Shown piece after piece: positions 1 to 12,749 of a stretch of 64,000 nt of DNA. Source of the DNA: Dipteris shenzhenensis (Eukaryota > Polypodiophyta > Polypodiopsida > Gleicheniales); the NCBI GenBank assembly GCA_047967505.1, contig CM106538.1. One strand, written 5' to 3'. The position numbers were made by a program, and so were the translations under genes. The first letter of the stretch is position 1. Each line of letters starts with the position of its first letter. The notes beneath the pieces were generated by a model. The model had not been told where the DNA came from and ran no database searches. It saw only the letters and a program-made list of their open reading frames with translations.

Positions 1-1429
1 ATTCGTCAAAATGATTTATCGAGTTGTAGGCACTTGGAGTCTCGAGCAACTTTAACTTCTCAACAACTAACAAGTAGTTTTTGGATGGATGATGCCTTTG
101 AAACTTTGCCTCATTTTCTCTTGCTCTTGTGGTCAAATAGGAAGCTGCATATGCCCAGCATGCATGGATTAATAGGAACAGAGGTAGTTTGATATGCATT
201 GCACCAAAGATTTCCATTTAGATTACACTTTTGGTGGTTTTTAAAATTTTTGAGCCTATTGCAAGGTGCCATTCTACTAGTATTAGGATTTTGGATGCCT
301 TGCATGTAGATGGCCTCACAAGTGATTTTTTGTAGATTTGGGTGTCTCATTTATAGGGTTGATTGTCTTCTTGTGCACATGTGGTGAAGCCCTATACTAT
401 TTGCTAGCACCAGGAGATATGATATTCTTAGGCAGGCCTCCATACGCAGCTAGCAGTCCTTTAGAGGAAACAGAAAAAAAGTCCTATAGATGCTTTGATT
501 CCATAGTACCTTGTTGTCAATAAATTATTTTTCTCTACCCTTGGCCCGAGACACAGTAGAGAAAGTTTTTCTCAGATTATTGATTTTGTATCTCATCATC
601 AACAAGTAAAGGGTCCGTCGATATGTCTATTTATGTGGTACTCTACGCATGGATGGAGTAAGTGGCTCCATTCCCATGTGCACAATCTTTAATCTCTCCT
701 AAAATTCATGGAACTGGCCTTCAGTGGAATTATTAGTCATTTCATAATAAGCTAGATCCATATACATAAGGGCTAGGGTCTTTGCTGCAGAGAAACTTGA
801 AATCCTTTACATTTGTGTCTAATAATAAATATTTATCTAATTCCTATCTAATTTTGGTTCCACAAAACCGTCCTCTTCCTTTTGATTTTCTGCTACGATA
901 GTGAGGTGGTAGTTCCCTATTTGAAACATAGTTTGAATATCTATACACATAACATATTCTCTACCACCAATAAAGAATGTGGGGAGGACCAAAATAGGAA
1001 TGAACTATGGATCCTCTAAGTTTGAAGGATCATGGAGACTAGAAACCACTTCGGAGGTTTCTCTTCTCTCTGCTTCAATATCGACCCCTTATTGACCAAA
1101 TCAATTAACACCTTCCATGCTTTGGTGGCATTTGGATTTAGGCAAGTGTGCATGCTAGTATGACCGATGCTATAGCCCTTGTGACAACAATGTTTCAATT
1201 TTGACTCCTGTTAGTGGGAAGGGACCTATTGATGTGCTTAGACTCAAGGATAATGTATTATATCAGTACTCAAAACCTTGGTTGAATCAATTGGTGAGGA
1301 TGAAGTGGTTTTGAGGCTGGGTGCTGCTTTAGAATTATAGCAAGAGACTATGTACTTTGAGGATTACCTTCCCCAGTTGTCTGGGAGCATGTTTTTGTGT
1401 AGTTTTCCACTATAGAGGGAAAGGGAGGG
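1..1429. other. No recognisable gene
   Basis: Only short open frames without family resemblance are present on either strand. The sequence is mildly AT-rich and I see no domain motif, RNA gene or clear repeat boundary. Confidence 0.6.
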
Positions 1430-2700
1430 GAAAGGTTCTTGTGTAACTCCCCTGTCCGATTGTGGAACTTCATTAGGCTTTTACCTTGGGGGACAACTCA
1501 TCATACGTGGAACCCAAATGCATAAATTACCATCATAAATGTTTTGGGCCCGTAGTTTACTTGGATTCTATTTGTCTATGTGGGGGTGGTCGATTGGGTA
1601 GAGGTGGTGGTCAATGTTGAGGACATTTGGGCAAACATATGTGCTTTTGCCCTTCGTAATAGCCTTGTCATTTGTTGTCTCGACTTCGTGCCCATGTTAG
1701 GGCCAATGCCACTATTCATTTGTTGTCATGGGGCTCGTATCCGTTTGGTCAATGACCCATGTTTTTACCAAGAAGGTGAGGTTTTTGTGTGACCTTTTTC
1801 GATCTCTTCATCATGTCCACGCTGCCATCTTTTTACCAAGGAGGTGAGGTTCTTGTGTGGATCCCCCCTTTGGTCTCTTTGTTGGTTGGCTCGCCATTCA
1901 TCTTCTTGGAATCTTGTGTGCTAAAAGGATGTGAAAGTGCACAATACTCACCACTATACTACAACAACTCGTCACTTACTTGCATGAGTGGCAACCTTGT
2001 AATGCCTTGGTGAACCACGTGGAGCACTATTGCACCTTGCCATGACCTTGTCCTTGTGTTTGCTCATGAGTTCCTAAACACCATCAAGAGGTAGTCTTGT
2101 GGACGTGGCATGCTGCAAAGGTTCTTATGTTTCCACCCATTGCAAGGTGGGTTCTTGTGGTTCTTCAAGCATGTGTGCCCTTGTCCATGGCAGCTTTAGA
2201 TTGATGAAGGTCTGGCTATGGTCCAAAGTAGGTTCTTGTGATGCCATCCCTTATGAGATGTGGGTTCTTGTGTAATTGCTTGGAAACTCCATGTTGTTTG
2301 TTGTGGGCCTACCACAATTGGTCCCCAAGTGGGTTATTGTGTGGCCACTTGTGGGGGGATTTTAGAGGGATTTTTATGGTAGCAAGTAGCTCGAGAAAAA
2401 ATGAGGAAGGTTCTTGTGGTTCTTCCACATTGAATGAGTATTCAGAGATGGGCCGGGCTGCTTGCTTCATCTTTTGCTCCAAGGGGATCGGTTCTTGTGT
2501 AAGTATCCCTTGGGCCTCTTCATGATGATTGTGGCTGACATTCTTTTTGTACTACGAGATAGGTTCTTGTGTGGCTATCCTTGGAACCTCATCACTAGTA
2601 TTGGTGCATGTCAAATCTTTACTCAAGGGGGCAGGTTCTTATGGGGCTATCCCTTGGGTCTCTTAGGCCAGGAGTATAGATTATTGTGGGGCTATCCTTC
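1430..2700 (+). repeat. Decayed tandem repeat field with GGTTCTTGTG core
   Basis: The core GGTTCTTGTG, or a one-base variant, recurs about eleven times: near 1434, 1780, 1848, 2120, 2149, 2231, 2262, 2409, 2490, 2562 and 2634. The last three are spaced exactly 72 bp. In the plus frame they encode a repeated R-F-L-C/W-x-Y-P segment every 24 codons, with a weaker copy near 2676. The pair at 1762-1795 and 1831-1864 is a local duplication of about 69 bp. Between cores the sequence is poorly conserved, so this looks like an old degraded minisatellite. It could also be a degraded repeat-protein gene. No start codon or domain is recognised. Confidence 0.6.
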
Positions 2701-3138
2701 CGATTTGTTTGGGGTGACCTTCATGTGCAGTAGAGTGTTCACTGGGGAAAGAGTCGGTTTACCTGTTTGGACATGTACCTCCTTAAAAGAAGAGGTTGGT
2801 GTTGGTGATGAGCCAATAGCCACCTCTACCAAGGGTATCTTCTTCTTCACGTTGGTGTTCTTTGTGCATAGAGGAACCTTAGTGGTGCCTATGGAAAGCA
2901 CATGGTGGTGGTATCCTCAAGCCAGTTGACTTGGCATGTTGCTGCCACTATCCACGACTGACCTAGAATCACCTATTCCTTGAGGGTACTTGCTGGAGTC
3001 ACAAAATACTGGCATGTCAAGAGGTGATTAGCAACCAATGTGGGTATTTCAATTGTACCTACCACAGATGTTCTTTGTTCGTTTATCGCTATCATCCTGG
3101 AGGATGTTGGGGTTAAGGGTGCTTGGTGGAAGTGTTTA

Positions 3139-3381
3139 ATGCTCGAGGGGATCACTATGTATAAACCCTCTATACCACATGCGTTCAAGGCCTATTTCTA
3201 AAATCCCTTATCTGTAAATTTTTCATTAATAAAATGTACCCCTTTTCTATACAAATCTATAAATTTTTTCCAAAACCATTTTAAATAGTCCCTTATGTAT
3301 ATTTATTTCTGTAAATTTTAGAAATAAAAAATATCCTTCTGTTGAACTCACGTGATAGGGTTACATATGATGAGTGACCCC
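3139..3381 (-). repeat. Dispersed repeat, left copy (possible LTR remnant)
   Basis: This stretch matches 10680-10910 in the same orientation over most of its length with small indels. Shared landmarks are TCACTATGTATAAACCCTCT at the left and TACATATGATGAGTGACCC at the right. Read on the minus strand, the left copy ends ...CTCGAGCA, and its other edge is preceded by a G-run (AGGGGGG) like a polypurine tract. The gypsy integrase remnant just to the right is also on the minus strand. A 3' LTR of that element is therefore plausible but not proven. Confidence 0.5.
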
Positions 3382-3501
3382 CCTGAGGTTTAATGAATGT
3401 CTCAAATGAGAGCAAGTTGTGGCTTGCCACTGTATCGAGCCTAGCACCTTTTTGTTTTTGGCATCAGCTTCATGCTATGCTTGCTACTTTTGGAGCTTAA
3501 G

Positions 3502-4300
3502 CTACTTCTCCTGTTCCTTTTTACGGTGGAGAGCTAGGCTCTCCACGGTGAGCGGTCCATAGTACTGTTTTAATTTGCTACCATTTATGTAGCCCACCAT
3601 ATCGACACCATCAAGTGTCTCAATGCGGACTATCCCTTGAGGGGTAATTTCTGACACTCGGTAGGGTCCTAGGACGTGATATTTTAGCTTCTGATTGGTT
3701 TTGCATATACTGAAGAGAAGGGATAAATCACCTTCATTAAGGTCTTTGAATTTTAGATTGTTGTCAAACCACTGTTTGTGCCGTAGTTTTTCAACCATCA
3801 TACCATGCACTTACCTTAGTCACGTCACCTCATCTAACCTCTCTAGCCTTACTAGGCTCATCTAACCTCTCCAGCTTTACTAGGCATTCGGCGAGAGGCT
3901 TGCCTGGAAGTCTCTCCCAAATTGCAATCTTGAGGCTCGGCACTAGAAATTCCATAGGCATGATTGCCTCTAGGACATAAGTGAGGCTGAATGGGGTGCT
4001 ATTAGTTGCCACTTTGTAGGCCATTCAATATGCCCACAAAGCTGTTGTAAGCTTGTATTTCCAATTGTTCCTACTTTCCTCTACCATTCTCATTAGGATT
4101 TTATAGAGGTGGTGCTCTCAGCTTGGCCGTTAGCCTGGGGGTAGTAGGTTGTCGATTTGTGGTGTACAACAAGGAATTCAGCATCGCCCAAGTGGTCCAC
4201 GGGTCTATTTTTGCGACGGCCATAACTTTCCCGTCTTGCATCAGAACATGGTCGTGTTTGTACTCAAAATTATCAAAATAGCAATGGACCATAATCCTAT
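3502..4300 (-). pseudogene. Ty3/gypsy integrase C-terminal remnant
   Basis: Reading the minus strand from about 4300 down, frame-shifted pieces give, in order: the YYPQANGQAE motif typical of the end of the gypsy integrase core (near 4115-4150); an A-Y-K-x-A-T-N-S-T-P-F-S-L segment (3980-4024); and a C-terminal domain with GPYRVSEI and a G-D-L-x-L-L motif (3502-3810). That is the normal order of a Ty3/gypsy integrase tail. At least two frame changes separate the pieces, so it is dead. Upstream integrase, RNase H and reverse transcriptase are not recognisable to the right. A possible matching LTR pair lies at 3139-3381 and 10680-10910. Confidence 0.8.
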
Positions 4301-6690
4301 GTGGTTACTTTTTTCCAAAAGTGACGTATGTAAAAGGTAACTTACTTTTGGCAGTTATGTAGAAAATACTACTTTGGTCAATCATATTTATTTATGTATA
4401 AAGTCAATTATTTTTAGCTTTATGAAACTTTATCAACTTCCTTATCATATCCTTATTCAATCACATTTGAACAATCTATGCCATCGTATCATCAAGAAAA
4501 ACATTTAAAATTATCTTCTTATAATCTTTAATTATGAAAAAAGCACCTATGAGATAGTTGGATGATGAATCTCCTACGAAGCCTTTTTTTTTTGCATTGC
4601 CAAACCAGTTCATGAATTGCTTGATGTATACTTATTATAACTATATTTTACAATGACCATAACTCTCATGTTTCACAACAAAACGTAAATGTTAGTACAT
4701 TTGTGCTATGTTTCTAATGTGTTCTTAATATGTACCAACATAGTTATCAATATAGTATATTTTAATCGTTTTATAAAAGGTATACATGATTAATTATGGA
4801 AGTTGGAACCCACTTAAAAAATTTGTCTTGGGTATGATTGTTTGAAAGAATTAAGAAATTACACACTGAGTCATAAATAAAATACAATATCCTTAAATTC
4901 TATAGAGTTCCCATTAAAATGACATGGATCATTATAAGAAATTAGCAATATTCATCATGTCACCTAAGCAATTTTTCTAGAATATTGAAATGCACCTTAG
5001 CATTATTTAGAAAATATGTTTATGTGTTTAACTCATAAGTAACCATATATCTTTCTCACTCACTAACCTAAATCCTTATCACGTATACCCTTGTTTACTT
5101 ATTAAGATTTCAGATGCATGACGATCATTTTAGCATCCTACCTCAAGCATAGATTTTTTTTTTAAATGTCATTTATCCTAAAAGTGTGTGTTGTTTATTA
5201 CTATTTTGTTAACAAATTTCCATTTGTGATTCTACTTTAATCCCTCTTTGTCATGCATCAAGTTAATGGTTTTTAAAATTGTGATTCTATGCTCATTGTG
5301 TTACTCATAAGATCTTATTTCTAAATTTGCCTTCTCAATCTATTGTATTTTAAAGATTAGGAAATTTTAATTCAAACTGCATGGATATAGTATATGTTTG
5401 CACAAAATAAAGGGATACATTTTTGCATACAAATTTTTTTCTTGAGCTAAGAAATAGAGTAGGAGATTGCATGTATAAAACTTGTAAATGTATCCAATTT
5501 ATGATTATACTAACCTAGTCTTGATATTATATGCAATCTTGTTAAAGCCATATTGAAAAAACAATACTCAAATCTAATAAGGCTTATGTGTCATGATAGA
5601 TACTTCTATATTTCATGCTATAGAGTTTCATAAATATTAAATGACTAGCTTATTTTTGCATAAAGGGATTCATGAACATATTGTAAAACTGAACTTTCCA
5701 TGTGTTTTAGTTCGATACTCTAAGTGCCATACATAAAACAATGAACAAATTATGTAGTGCTATGTGGCATACTTTATCTTTTTCATTTTTCATGTTTTAT
5801 TTTCCTTCAAACAAAAACAGTTTAAACATTATCTTGCTTTAGAGATGAAACTTTAGCATAAAGTTAAGAACCATATGAATCATTATGTACCTTTTTGAGT
5901 CTTTTGCAGGTAGTTTTACCTCCTGGTAAAAAGAAAATATTATCAAAGAAAAAATGGATGTGACAAGTCTGAGATTGTATAATCTTTGTGGCTAGCATTT
6001 CATTAGTTGTCATACTTTTTTATTATTCAAGTAGTGGAGACATAGATCATTTTCATTCCATTTATTGACATGAAGGATACATTGAAACGATCCCTCAAAC
6101 CATCATCTTTCATATGGCTTAGTAAGATGATCAATTATTACTCACCCACTCATTTGCTTATAGTTAGCTTGAGAGATTGATTAGGGTCCTTATAACCTAA
6201 GAACTTATCTATGTTACAAATGAGTCAAATGGTGCCATCTCCACAAATGTTTTAAGAAAAGAATCACACCATGATCGATTGCAAGCTTAAAATATGAGAA
6301 ACATTGGTTTGAAAGAACACAATAATGCTATAACGATGTGCGTATCCTTTTGGGATTTCTAGCCAACATAAAATATCTCCTTGTGGAGTAGCTTATAACA
6401 AGAATGAACATTGATGTCTTATGAAACTATGGCATTAGTTTGATGTAATGCATTTACATTCATCATGATTCTAGATATCTATTATAGGCTCATTGTAGTG
6501 CTTTAGAGGCTAAAATAGATTGCTTTTTTAGTATTGTATTATGAAGTTTGCTAATTAGTAACTATGTTTCACAGGTGGATTTTTCCTCTATTTGTGTGGC
6601 TTATTTTTTTATTATAAAGAAATCATATGCTACTAGAAGAAAAGGTGGCAATATGCAACTTTTCATCCTTGTTCCATAAATTTTTATTAT
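4301..6690. other. AT-rich stretch without recognised genes
   Basis: Long AT-rich sequence with no open frame above about 60 codons and no motif I recognise. If the 3.1 and 10.7 kb repeats are LTRs, this would be the eroded interior of that gypsy element, but no gag or polymerase motif survives by eye. Confidence 0.5.
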
Positions 6691-6694
6691 GATA

Positions 6695-7075
6695 AAGCTA
6701 ATGAACTAGGTAATGAAATATCAGATGCCATTACCACTAAAAGAATAGCTAGCATATAGCCTCCTTTATAGTCTCAATCAATTCTATGAAACTAATAAAT
6801 TGTCACAACAAACCATGGAGGATTGATAGTGACAATATATAGGAATGACCTTTTTCATATTGGCTCTCCGATGAGTGTATCAATCAATATGAACGAGGTA
6901 AGGAAATATCAAATGCCATTACCATGGAAAGAATAGGTAGCATGTGGCCTCCTCCATAGTCCCATTCAATTCGATGAAACCAACAAATGATCACAAAAAA
7001 CCATGGAGGATTGATAGTGACAATATATAATATCACCTTTTTTATACTGGCTATGATAAATGTATTACAATTCAG
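6695..7075 (+). repeat. Two-copy tandem duplication, 188-bp offset
   Basis: Two diverged copies lie head to tail. Landmarks are AAATATCA(G/A)ATGCCATTACCA and CCATGGAGGATTGATAGTGA, the latter at about 6815 and 7001-7020. The copies differ by many substitutions and a few indels. No coding content is recognised. Confidence 0.8.
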
Positions 7076-7424
7076 AACCATTCTCTTTGATGAAATGAAG
7101 TCAAATCATGAGTACCAATGCTCGAATATGTACATAATAAAGACGTAATATTTTATTGTGGATTGTCATAGACTGAAGTTAGTGAGAGAAATAATAGGCG
7201 ATTTTAGCCTTCTTGATCCCTTTTCTAAGGTAGGCCTAGCCTTGGAAATCCCTAGTAGTCAAACTATTTCCTTTCGACTCTACTTTTGTTAAGTAAAAGA
7301 CGCCATATTGCTAATAAAGAATGCAAGGACGGTTGTGAAAACAATGAACATTGATGTAGCCTTTGATGTAGTCTCTGATCAAATGAACAATACTGTGAGG
7401 ATAAGGAAGTAGTACATTGAAAGC

Positions 7425-7690
7425 TCCCACATAGAATTGCCACCTACTTCCTAGTTGCTTAGCAATGCACACATTGAAATACAATATAAGGTTTTCCATG
7501 TAGTCTCTTGAATGAAACGGGGTGTAATACATCTTTTAAGTCCCACATATAACTAGTCACCTACTTGCTAGCTACTTACCAATGCACATAGTGAAATATA
7601 ATTTAGGTTTTTCAAATTTTTGGGTGGGTTCAAAGGAATTCCCACACAGAATTGCTCACATACATGCTAGTTGCTTAGCATTGAAATAAA
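7425..7690 (+). repeat. About 2.5 diverged tandem copies of a ~100-115-bp unit
   Basis: The unit begins TCCCACAT and contains a conserved CTTGCTAG / CTAGTTGCTTA block followed by CAATGCACA and a GAAATA run. Copies begin near 7429, 7543 and 7641. It is non-coding by inspection. Confidence 0.65.
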
Positions 7691-8505
7691 AGTCAATACT
7701 TAACGTAACCATTCGTCTAGAATGCTCATGAGAATCAACTCATTTAATGTCTACTCCTTAAGCAATCTAGCCTCATGATCACTCTACTCAGGTAAGATGG
7801 TTTGAAAACATCTGCATGCAAGCATGGCTTTGTCATCTACCGTATTATAGGGTTTTGCAGCTTTAGATACAGCACGGAAATTTCATCGCACCGTCCTGTT
7901 GATCTTGTAATCTACAGTCTCCGGAAGGCAACCTTCATAATTACATGACAAGTAGTCAAGCGAATCGTATGAGTGCTTCCTTTACGTCACGCCGGTAATC
8001 ACTGCTGCCCACATGTTTGTTGCTGCTTTTGAAACACCGAGTTTTGTTGGATGACTCGAGCAGCAGCGAAGCTTCCTTCCTGGAGCTCATGTGAGCTGCA
8101 CTGCATAAAAGGCGGATCGGTCTCGCTTTCCCGGATTGTGAAAAAAGTGGACAGGATCTTACTGATTGCTCTGTGAAGGTGGTGGAGCATCTGTAATTAT
8201 AACGGTAGTACTCTGGGCGAGCGGCCGTAGAAAGCGAGGCACATGGACGGCAGCTTTTTCTGAGGCTATGGAGGGACAGATTGTGTCTCTCTGTGAGTGC
8301 ACACGCACATCTGCAAACGTAGAACAAAAGAGCTCCGGTTCTTTAATCTCTGGGCAAAGTTGCATAATGCACGTATCTGTCATTTGCTGTAGGTGAGCTC
8401 ATGCGGGTTCCGGAGTGACATCGCACTGTGTCAATCCGCATTAAGCTTAGCCACAAGGTGAGCAGCGATAGAGCTTTATTGGCTCCTACGATTCGGAATT
8501 CCTCC

Positions 8506-8513
8506 TATAAAAG
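8506..8513 (+). promoter_or_regulatory. Possible TATA box (TATAAAAG)
   Basis: A good TATAAAAG sits in a locally GC-richer stretch. A short open frame (8528-8779) begins 15 bp downstream, but it resembles no family I know and is too close to be a normal coding start. It may be a promoter remnant; low confidence. Confidence 0.25.
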
Positions 8514-8616
8514 CCACTGCTGACAGCTTGAATCAGGCCATGAGAGCCTTTCGTTGGAACTCCTGCTGCTGCATACGCTTGTCCGGGATTCATGGTTTGA
8601 ACCGGGCAGAAGCAAG

Positions 8617-8697
8617 GTGTGATGTTGGCTCGGTTCAATCAGATCACAACGTTGGGTGTGAAGGTTCTGATCAGGTCGAGCCGAACCAATATCACAC
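8617..8697 (+). repeat. Short imperfect hairpin (arms ~34 nt)
   Basis: The left arm begins GTGTGATGTTGGCTCGGTTC and the right arm ends GAGCCGAACCAATATCACAC. Aligned as inverted repeats, about 26 of 34 positions pair and six of the eight differences are transitions. The loop is about 12 nt. It could be a miRNA-like foldback or a small inverted duplication. Confidence 0.5.
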
Positions 8698-8948
8698 TGC
8701 GTGTATCCTAGTGAGCTGGGTTCTGACTGTAGGATGGAAATATTTCTTGCCAGAACGAAATCATGCTGGACTGACATAAACTGAAGGTCGTTGTTGAACC
8801 TTGACTACAGCAGAGACAAATTCCTCCAATCTTGAGGCTTCCACTTGAAAGCATATGGGAACTACTCTGAAGCAGGTAATACTCAAGAAGTTCACTCGTT
8901 GAGACATTGACTTCCTCTTGTGTTGAGAGTTGTAATTGGGTAATGGAC

Positions 8949-9210
8949 CTGTGTGTGTGTGTGTGTTGGCTCAACAATCACGACTTCGAAACTTCATGAC
9001 ATCCTTTGCAAGTTGTAAGTATCATCATCAATGTATATTGCAATCTATGTATTTCATTGGTTGCAACATGGAGGGATGTGTGTGTGTGAGCTCAACAATC
9101 ACCACTTGGAAAATCATGACATTTGTTGTAAGTATTATCATCAATCTATATTGCTATCTATGTATTTCATTGGTTGCAACATGGAGGGATGTGTGTGTAT
9201 GTGTGTTTCT
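8949..9210 (+). repeat. (GT)n plus two-copy tandem duplication
   Basis: Two copies of a ~113-121-bp unit each run from a GT microsatellite through CTCAACAATCAC to ATTTCATTGGTTGCAACATG and GAGGGATGTGTGTGTG. The GT tract differs in length at each boundary (8950-8966, 9077-9088, 9190-9206), as expected if slippage in the tract seeded the duplication. Confidence 0.85.
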
Positions 9211-10679
9211 GCGCGCGTTCTTGCGCACATGTGAGCACACACTTGCATGCCGAGCAATTATTACTTTAGCATCTCTTGAATCTTTGGTTGCAAGCATTGA
9301 ATGGCCTTGCTATATGAAGCCCTTAGAGATCCTCTTCATGCACTTGTGAGCCTATAACCTATGCAAAGGGGTTGAACCATGGAAACTAGCTTGAACCGTA
9401 TAGATCGCATGCATGTGCACATTAATACATATGAAAAGATACATACAATTAATTGCTTAAGTCTTAACTGCATTGTATCTTCCAACTGAATCACCTTTTT
9501 TAACATTTTGAAGGCTACTTTTATCACACTTCAACATTTATGATTATAGTACAAAGATATTAGTTTAGAATGCAACCACTCTAGACATGTGCCTTTTGGA
9601 GAGTTTCCTTTATGATTTACAACTCATGATGAAATAACACGTTTAGGATAAAATCTTTAGTATGCACACTCCTCACTCTATACCCCAGGAGAGGTTAATA
9701 TTGCCTCCTCACTCATACCTATGCACACTCCTCACTCTATACTTCATGAAGGTGTATCTTAGTCTCCTCATAGGGTATTGTTATCTAGATCTCCATCTTG
9801 GAGGACTATCAAAACACTTTCAAGGACAAGCAAGCCACCATAATTGTAATAAAGTTGATAGTGTGCTCTATGGGATCATAATATCATCAATTTCTAGACT
9901 TTTTAAGAAAGGAAAACAAATAAACCAAAACATATGTGAGACCCAATTCTTGTTGATCATCTACGCTTAGAAAGCAAAGGAATCAAAACAAATAATGAAA
10001 CCAACTTTCTATTGATCACCTAAGCTTTTACTTATCAATTTCTAAGATCATGCAATAAGATCAAAACAATATAGTTGAAGATGTAGGTTTTCATGGAGGT
10101 TGTTATGAGTGATGCAAAACTCCTCCTTGGTACATTGTCATGTGGCACCATTTTCACTTTCGAAAAGCCATGAATAAATAAGAAAATAATGCAAAACCAT
10201 GCCACTATAAATTTTTAGAGTTTTAGAAAGAAAAACTTAGAAATCAATTTGAACAATGAAGCCCACTTTTTGTTGATCATTTGTAACATTCAAGAGCTCA
10301 TTGACCATAATAATACATTTTCAAAGTTCTCCACACTTGGTCCACCTCAATCAACTAGGCATTGTGCTACTTTTTCCCCCTTCCTTGGCACCACTTCCCT
10401 TGCATTTACCATGGGAATGAAAACAAACATATTGATAGTTCATAACAAATCAACATTCTCACAATCCATATTGAATGTTTTCTTGGATATGGCACCTATA
10501 ATGAGGACTTCACTATCTCACATATCAAAATGGTTCTCAAAATCATGTAATAAGATATATGGCATGCCAATAGCAATGAACAACATACTCAAAAATTTTA
10601 GACTTCAGTAAAGTCCAATTTCAAAACTGGACTAAAGAAAACTCTATAAATGTTGAATATCATACTCCCATATTTCTTT
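9211..10679. other. No recognised gene
   Basis: Short frames such as 9662-9970 and 10249-10611 have no family resemblance. A local duplication of a CTCACTC(A/T)ATAC block is visible at 9666-9750. Confidence 0.5.
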
Positions 10680-10910
10680 CTCAAGAAGGTTCACTATGTA
10701 TAAACCCTCTATATTACATGCGTTCAAGGACTACTTGTAAAATTCCTTCTCTATAAAGTTTCCACTAATAAAACATACCCTTTTTCTATACAAATCCTTT
10801 TTCCAAAATCAATTTAGATACTCCCTTATGTAAATTAATTTTTGCAAATTTTGGAAATAAGAAATGTCCTATTGAACTCACCTGATAGGGCTACATATGA
10901 TGAGTGACCC
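10680..10910 (-). repeat. Dispersed repeat, right copy (possible LTR remnant)
   Basis: Direct-orientation partner of 3139-3381, sharing TTCACTATGTATAAACCCTC at the left and CTACATATGATGAGTGACCC at the right, 7.3 kb away. Similarity stops abruptly just after the GAGTGACCC block in both. If these are LTRs of the minus-strand gypsy remnant, this one is the 5' LTR. Confidence 0.5.
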
Positions 10911-11293
10911 TACCAATATTTTTTCCCTTTGTCTTTCATAACAAGTCTTGCTTGAAAGGGTTTAATCATGCTACGATGTATGTACTATATGCAAGGATGT
11001 AGTATGATGCTAATACTATGCTTCAATGCATGCACACTATGCTAATAGTATGCTTCAATTTGAAGCTGAGCTAATGCATGCACAGATTGTTATCAACACA
11101 CACATCATCTTTTCAAATGTCTTCAAATCCAAAGCTTTTCGTTTTAAGGGTAAACTTGATATGATTCAAGTAGTTCTAGCTTTCATTTTGGGTAGAGAGC
11201 ACACATTGGTTCAAGATTTTACTTTTGCTAGACAAGAACAAGCTCCGGCCAAAGAGTGCACATCCATCTGAGAGATTTAAAACAAAAGATGTG

Positions 11294-11296
<3 letters not shown>

Positions 11297-11335
<39 letters not shown>
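11297..11335 (+). repeat. (CT)n microsatellite
   Basis: About 19 uninterrupted CT dinucleotides, followed by CATTCTTCTTC. Confidence 0.98.
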
Positions 11336-11338
<3 letters not shown>

Positions 11339-12125
11339 CTTCTTCTTTTCTAGATTTTGCCTTGTTCTATTTGTCTTCTATGATTGACTGAATTGTTTGT
11401 TTGTAAACATAAGCTAGCACGTCACAATTGAAGAAAATCATGAGATTGTCTTACTAGAAAATCCTGTGATCACCTCTCTAATTAACAAAAAGAAAAAAGC
11501 CTAAGATCCTCTCTCCCACAAGGAAATATGTAACAAAGGAAAAGGGGAACCTTGGCAAGGCTCTTCAAACCCTTTCAATTCCAATAGGGGTCAGGCCCCC
11601 GACTGGAAATTTTTCCTTAAAGCTAGGCCACACTTATGCTACATGGCATGAAGCAGTGGATGCAAGATACATGGGGCACCCAAGATAAGGCTAGCCATTG
11701 TGGCTAGCACATTGATAGACTCAAGAAATGATTATATGATAACTTTATTTTCATGTACAAAGACAATTTTAGGAATTTTGAGACTATTGCGATGTTTCCT
11801 ACAAAATAAATGTGTTGCTTGTTAGGGAATATGAGGGTAATATCATGTTTCTTCATGTTGCTTAGTTTCATTTTTTGGACTTTTGGAGTACTTTTTCCTT
11901 TCTTTCAAAGTATAGTTGCACCTATAATTTCCTTTCGCATTTTGTATCAATTGAATTGCTTCCTTTTCATAATCCAATTCACTTCTAAATTCATTAGTGG
12001 CTGATTGATTCTATCTTTTCATTTCCAATTTATGATTCATGGTAAGTATTCACAATTATTCAACATAGTAATATGTATTTTTATGACACAAATTAAAAAA
12101 CTATTTTATTTGCAGATATAATGTT

Positions 12126-12560
12126 ATGGTGGTTCTTAGAAACTATAAATGTGGCACTGCTCCCTGCTCCCCTTACCCTTGCTACCTGCCACATCCACTT
12201 CTAGCCCGTTGTCTCTGCCGCCTCTGCCCCGCTGCCTCCACGGCTGGCCTGAACCTCAGGCCATCACCTCCACCCTGCTGTCGCCTCTGCCCTACCTACT
12301 GGCTCCAGCCTGTCACCTGCTATCAGCTTTGCCTCGTGACTCCTTCCTACTGTCGCCTCTGCTCCACCTACTCCAGCCCGTCACCTCCTGCCTGCTGTCG
12401 CCTCTGCCTGCTCTAGCTCGTCAGCTCCAAGGACAGCATTAGCACGGCCTTCTAGCCTACCGCCTGTCTGTTGCCTTTCCTGTGCACCTAGCCTGCCTCC
12501 ACGGCCTCCTCCCTGCTCTCGCACCCCCTGATGTCTGCCTTCTTGGGTAGGGATTCTTCC
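12126..12560 (+). repeat. Pyrimidine-rich, proline/cysteine-encoding low-complexity tract
   Basis: A C+T-rich stretch in which TGTCGCCTCTGC recurs at 12279, 12351 and 12396, with related variants around it. The two open frames that cross it (12126-12416 and 12149-12442) owe their openness to composition. It lies upstream of a zinc-knuckle remnant and may be the eroded leader or ORF1 start of the same element. Confidence 0.5.
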
Positions 12561-12749
12561 AGGTGGTTTTTAGGAGTCCGGAGGTGGCGAGCTCTGTGCT
12601 CCAAGCTAGCCCCTTGCCTTTGGGGTCTAGGATGATTTTTTTGCTACCCTTCTCCTTGTTTTGACCTGGTGCTTGAGGACATCAGGGTAACATCTCTCTT
12701 CATCAGATTTCCTAGTCTTCCACAGGTGTACCTTCGGCTTCTGGCCCGA

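Noticed and set aside
12126-12442. Cysteine/proline-rich protein gene
   Set aside because: Two overlapping frames are open because of C/T-rich composition; no start context or domain supports either.
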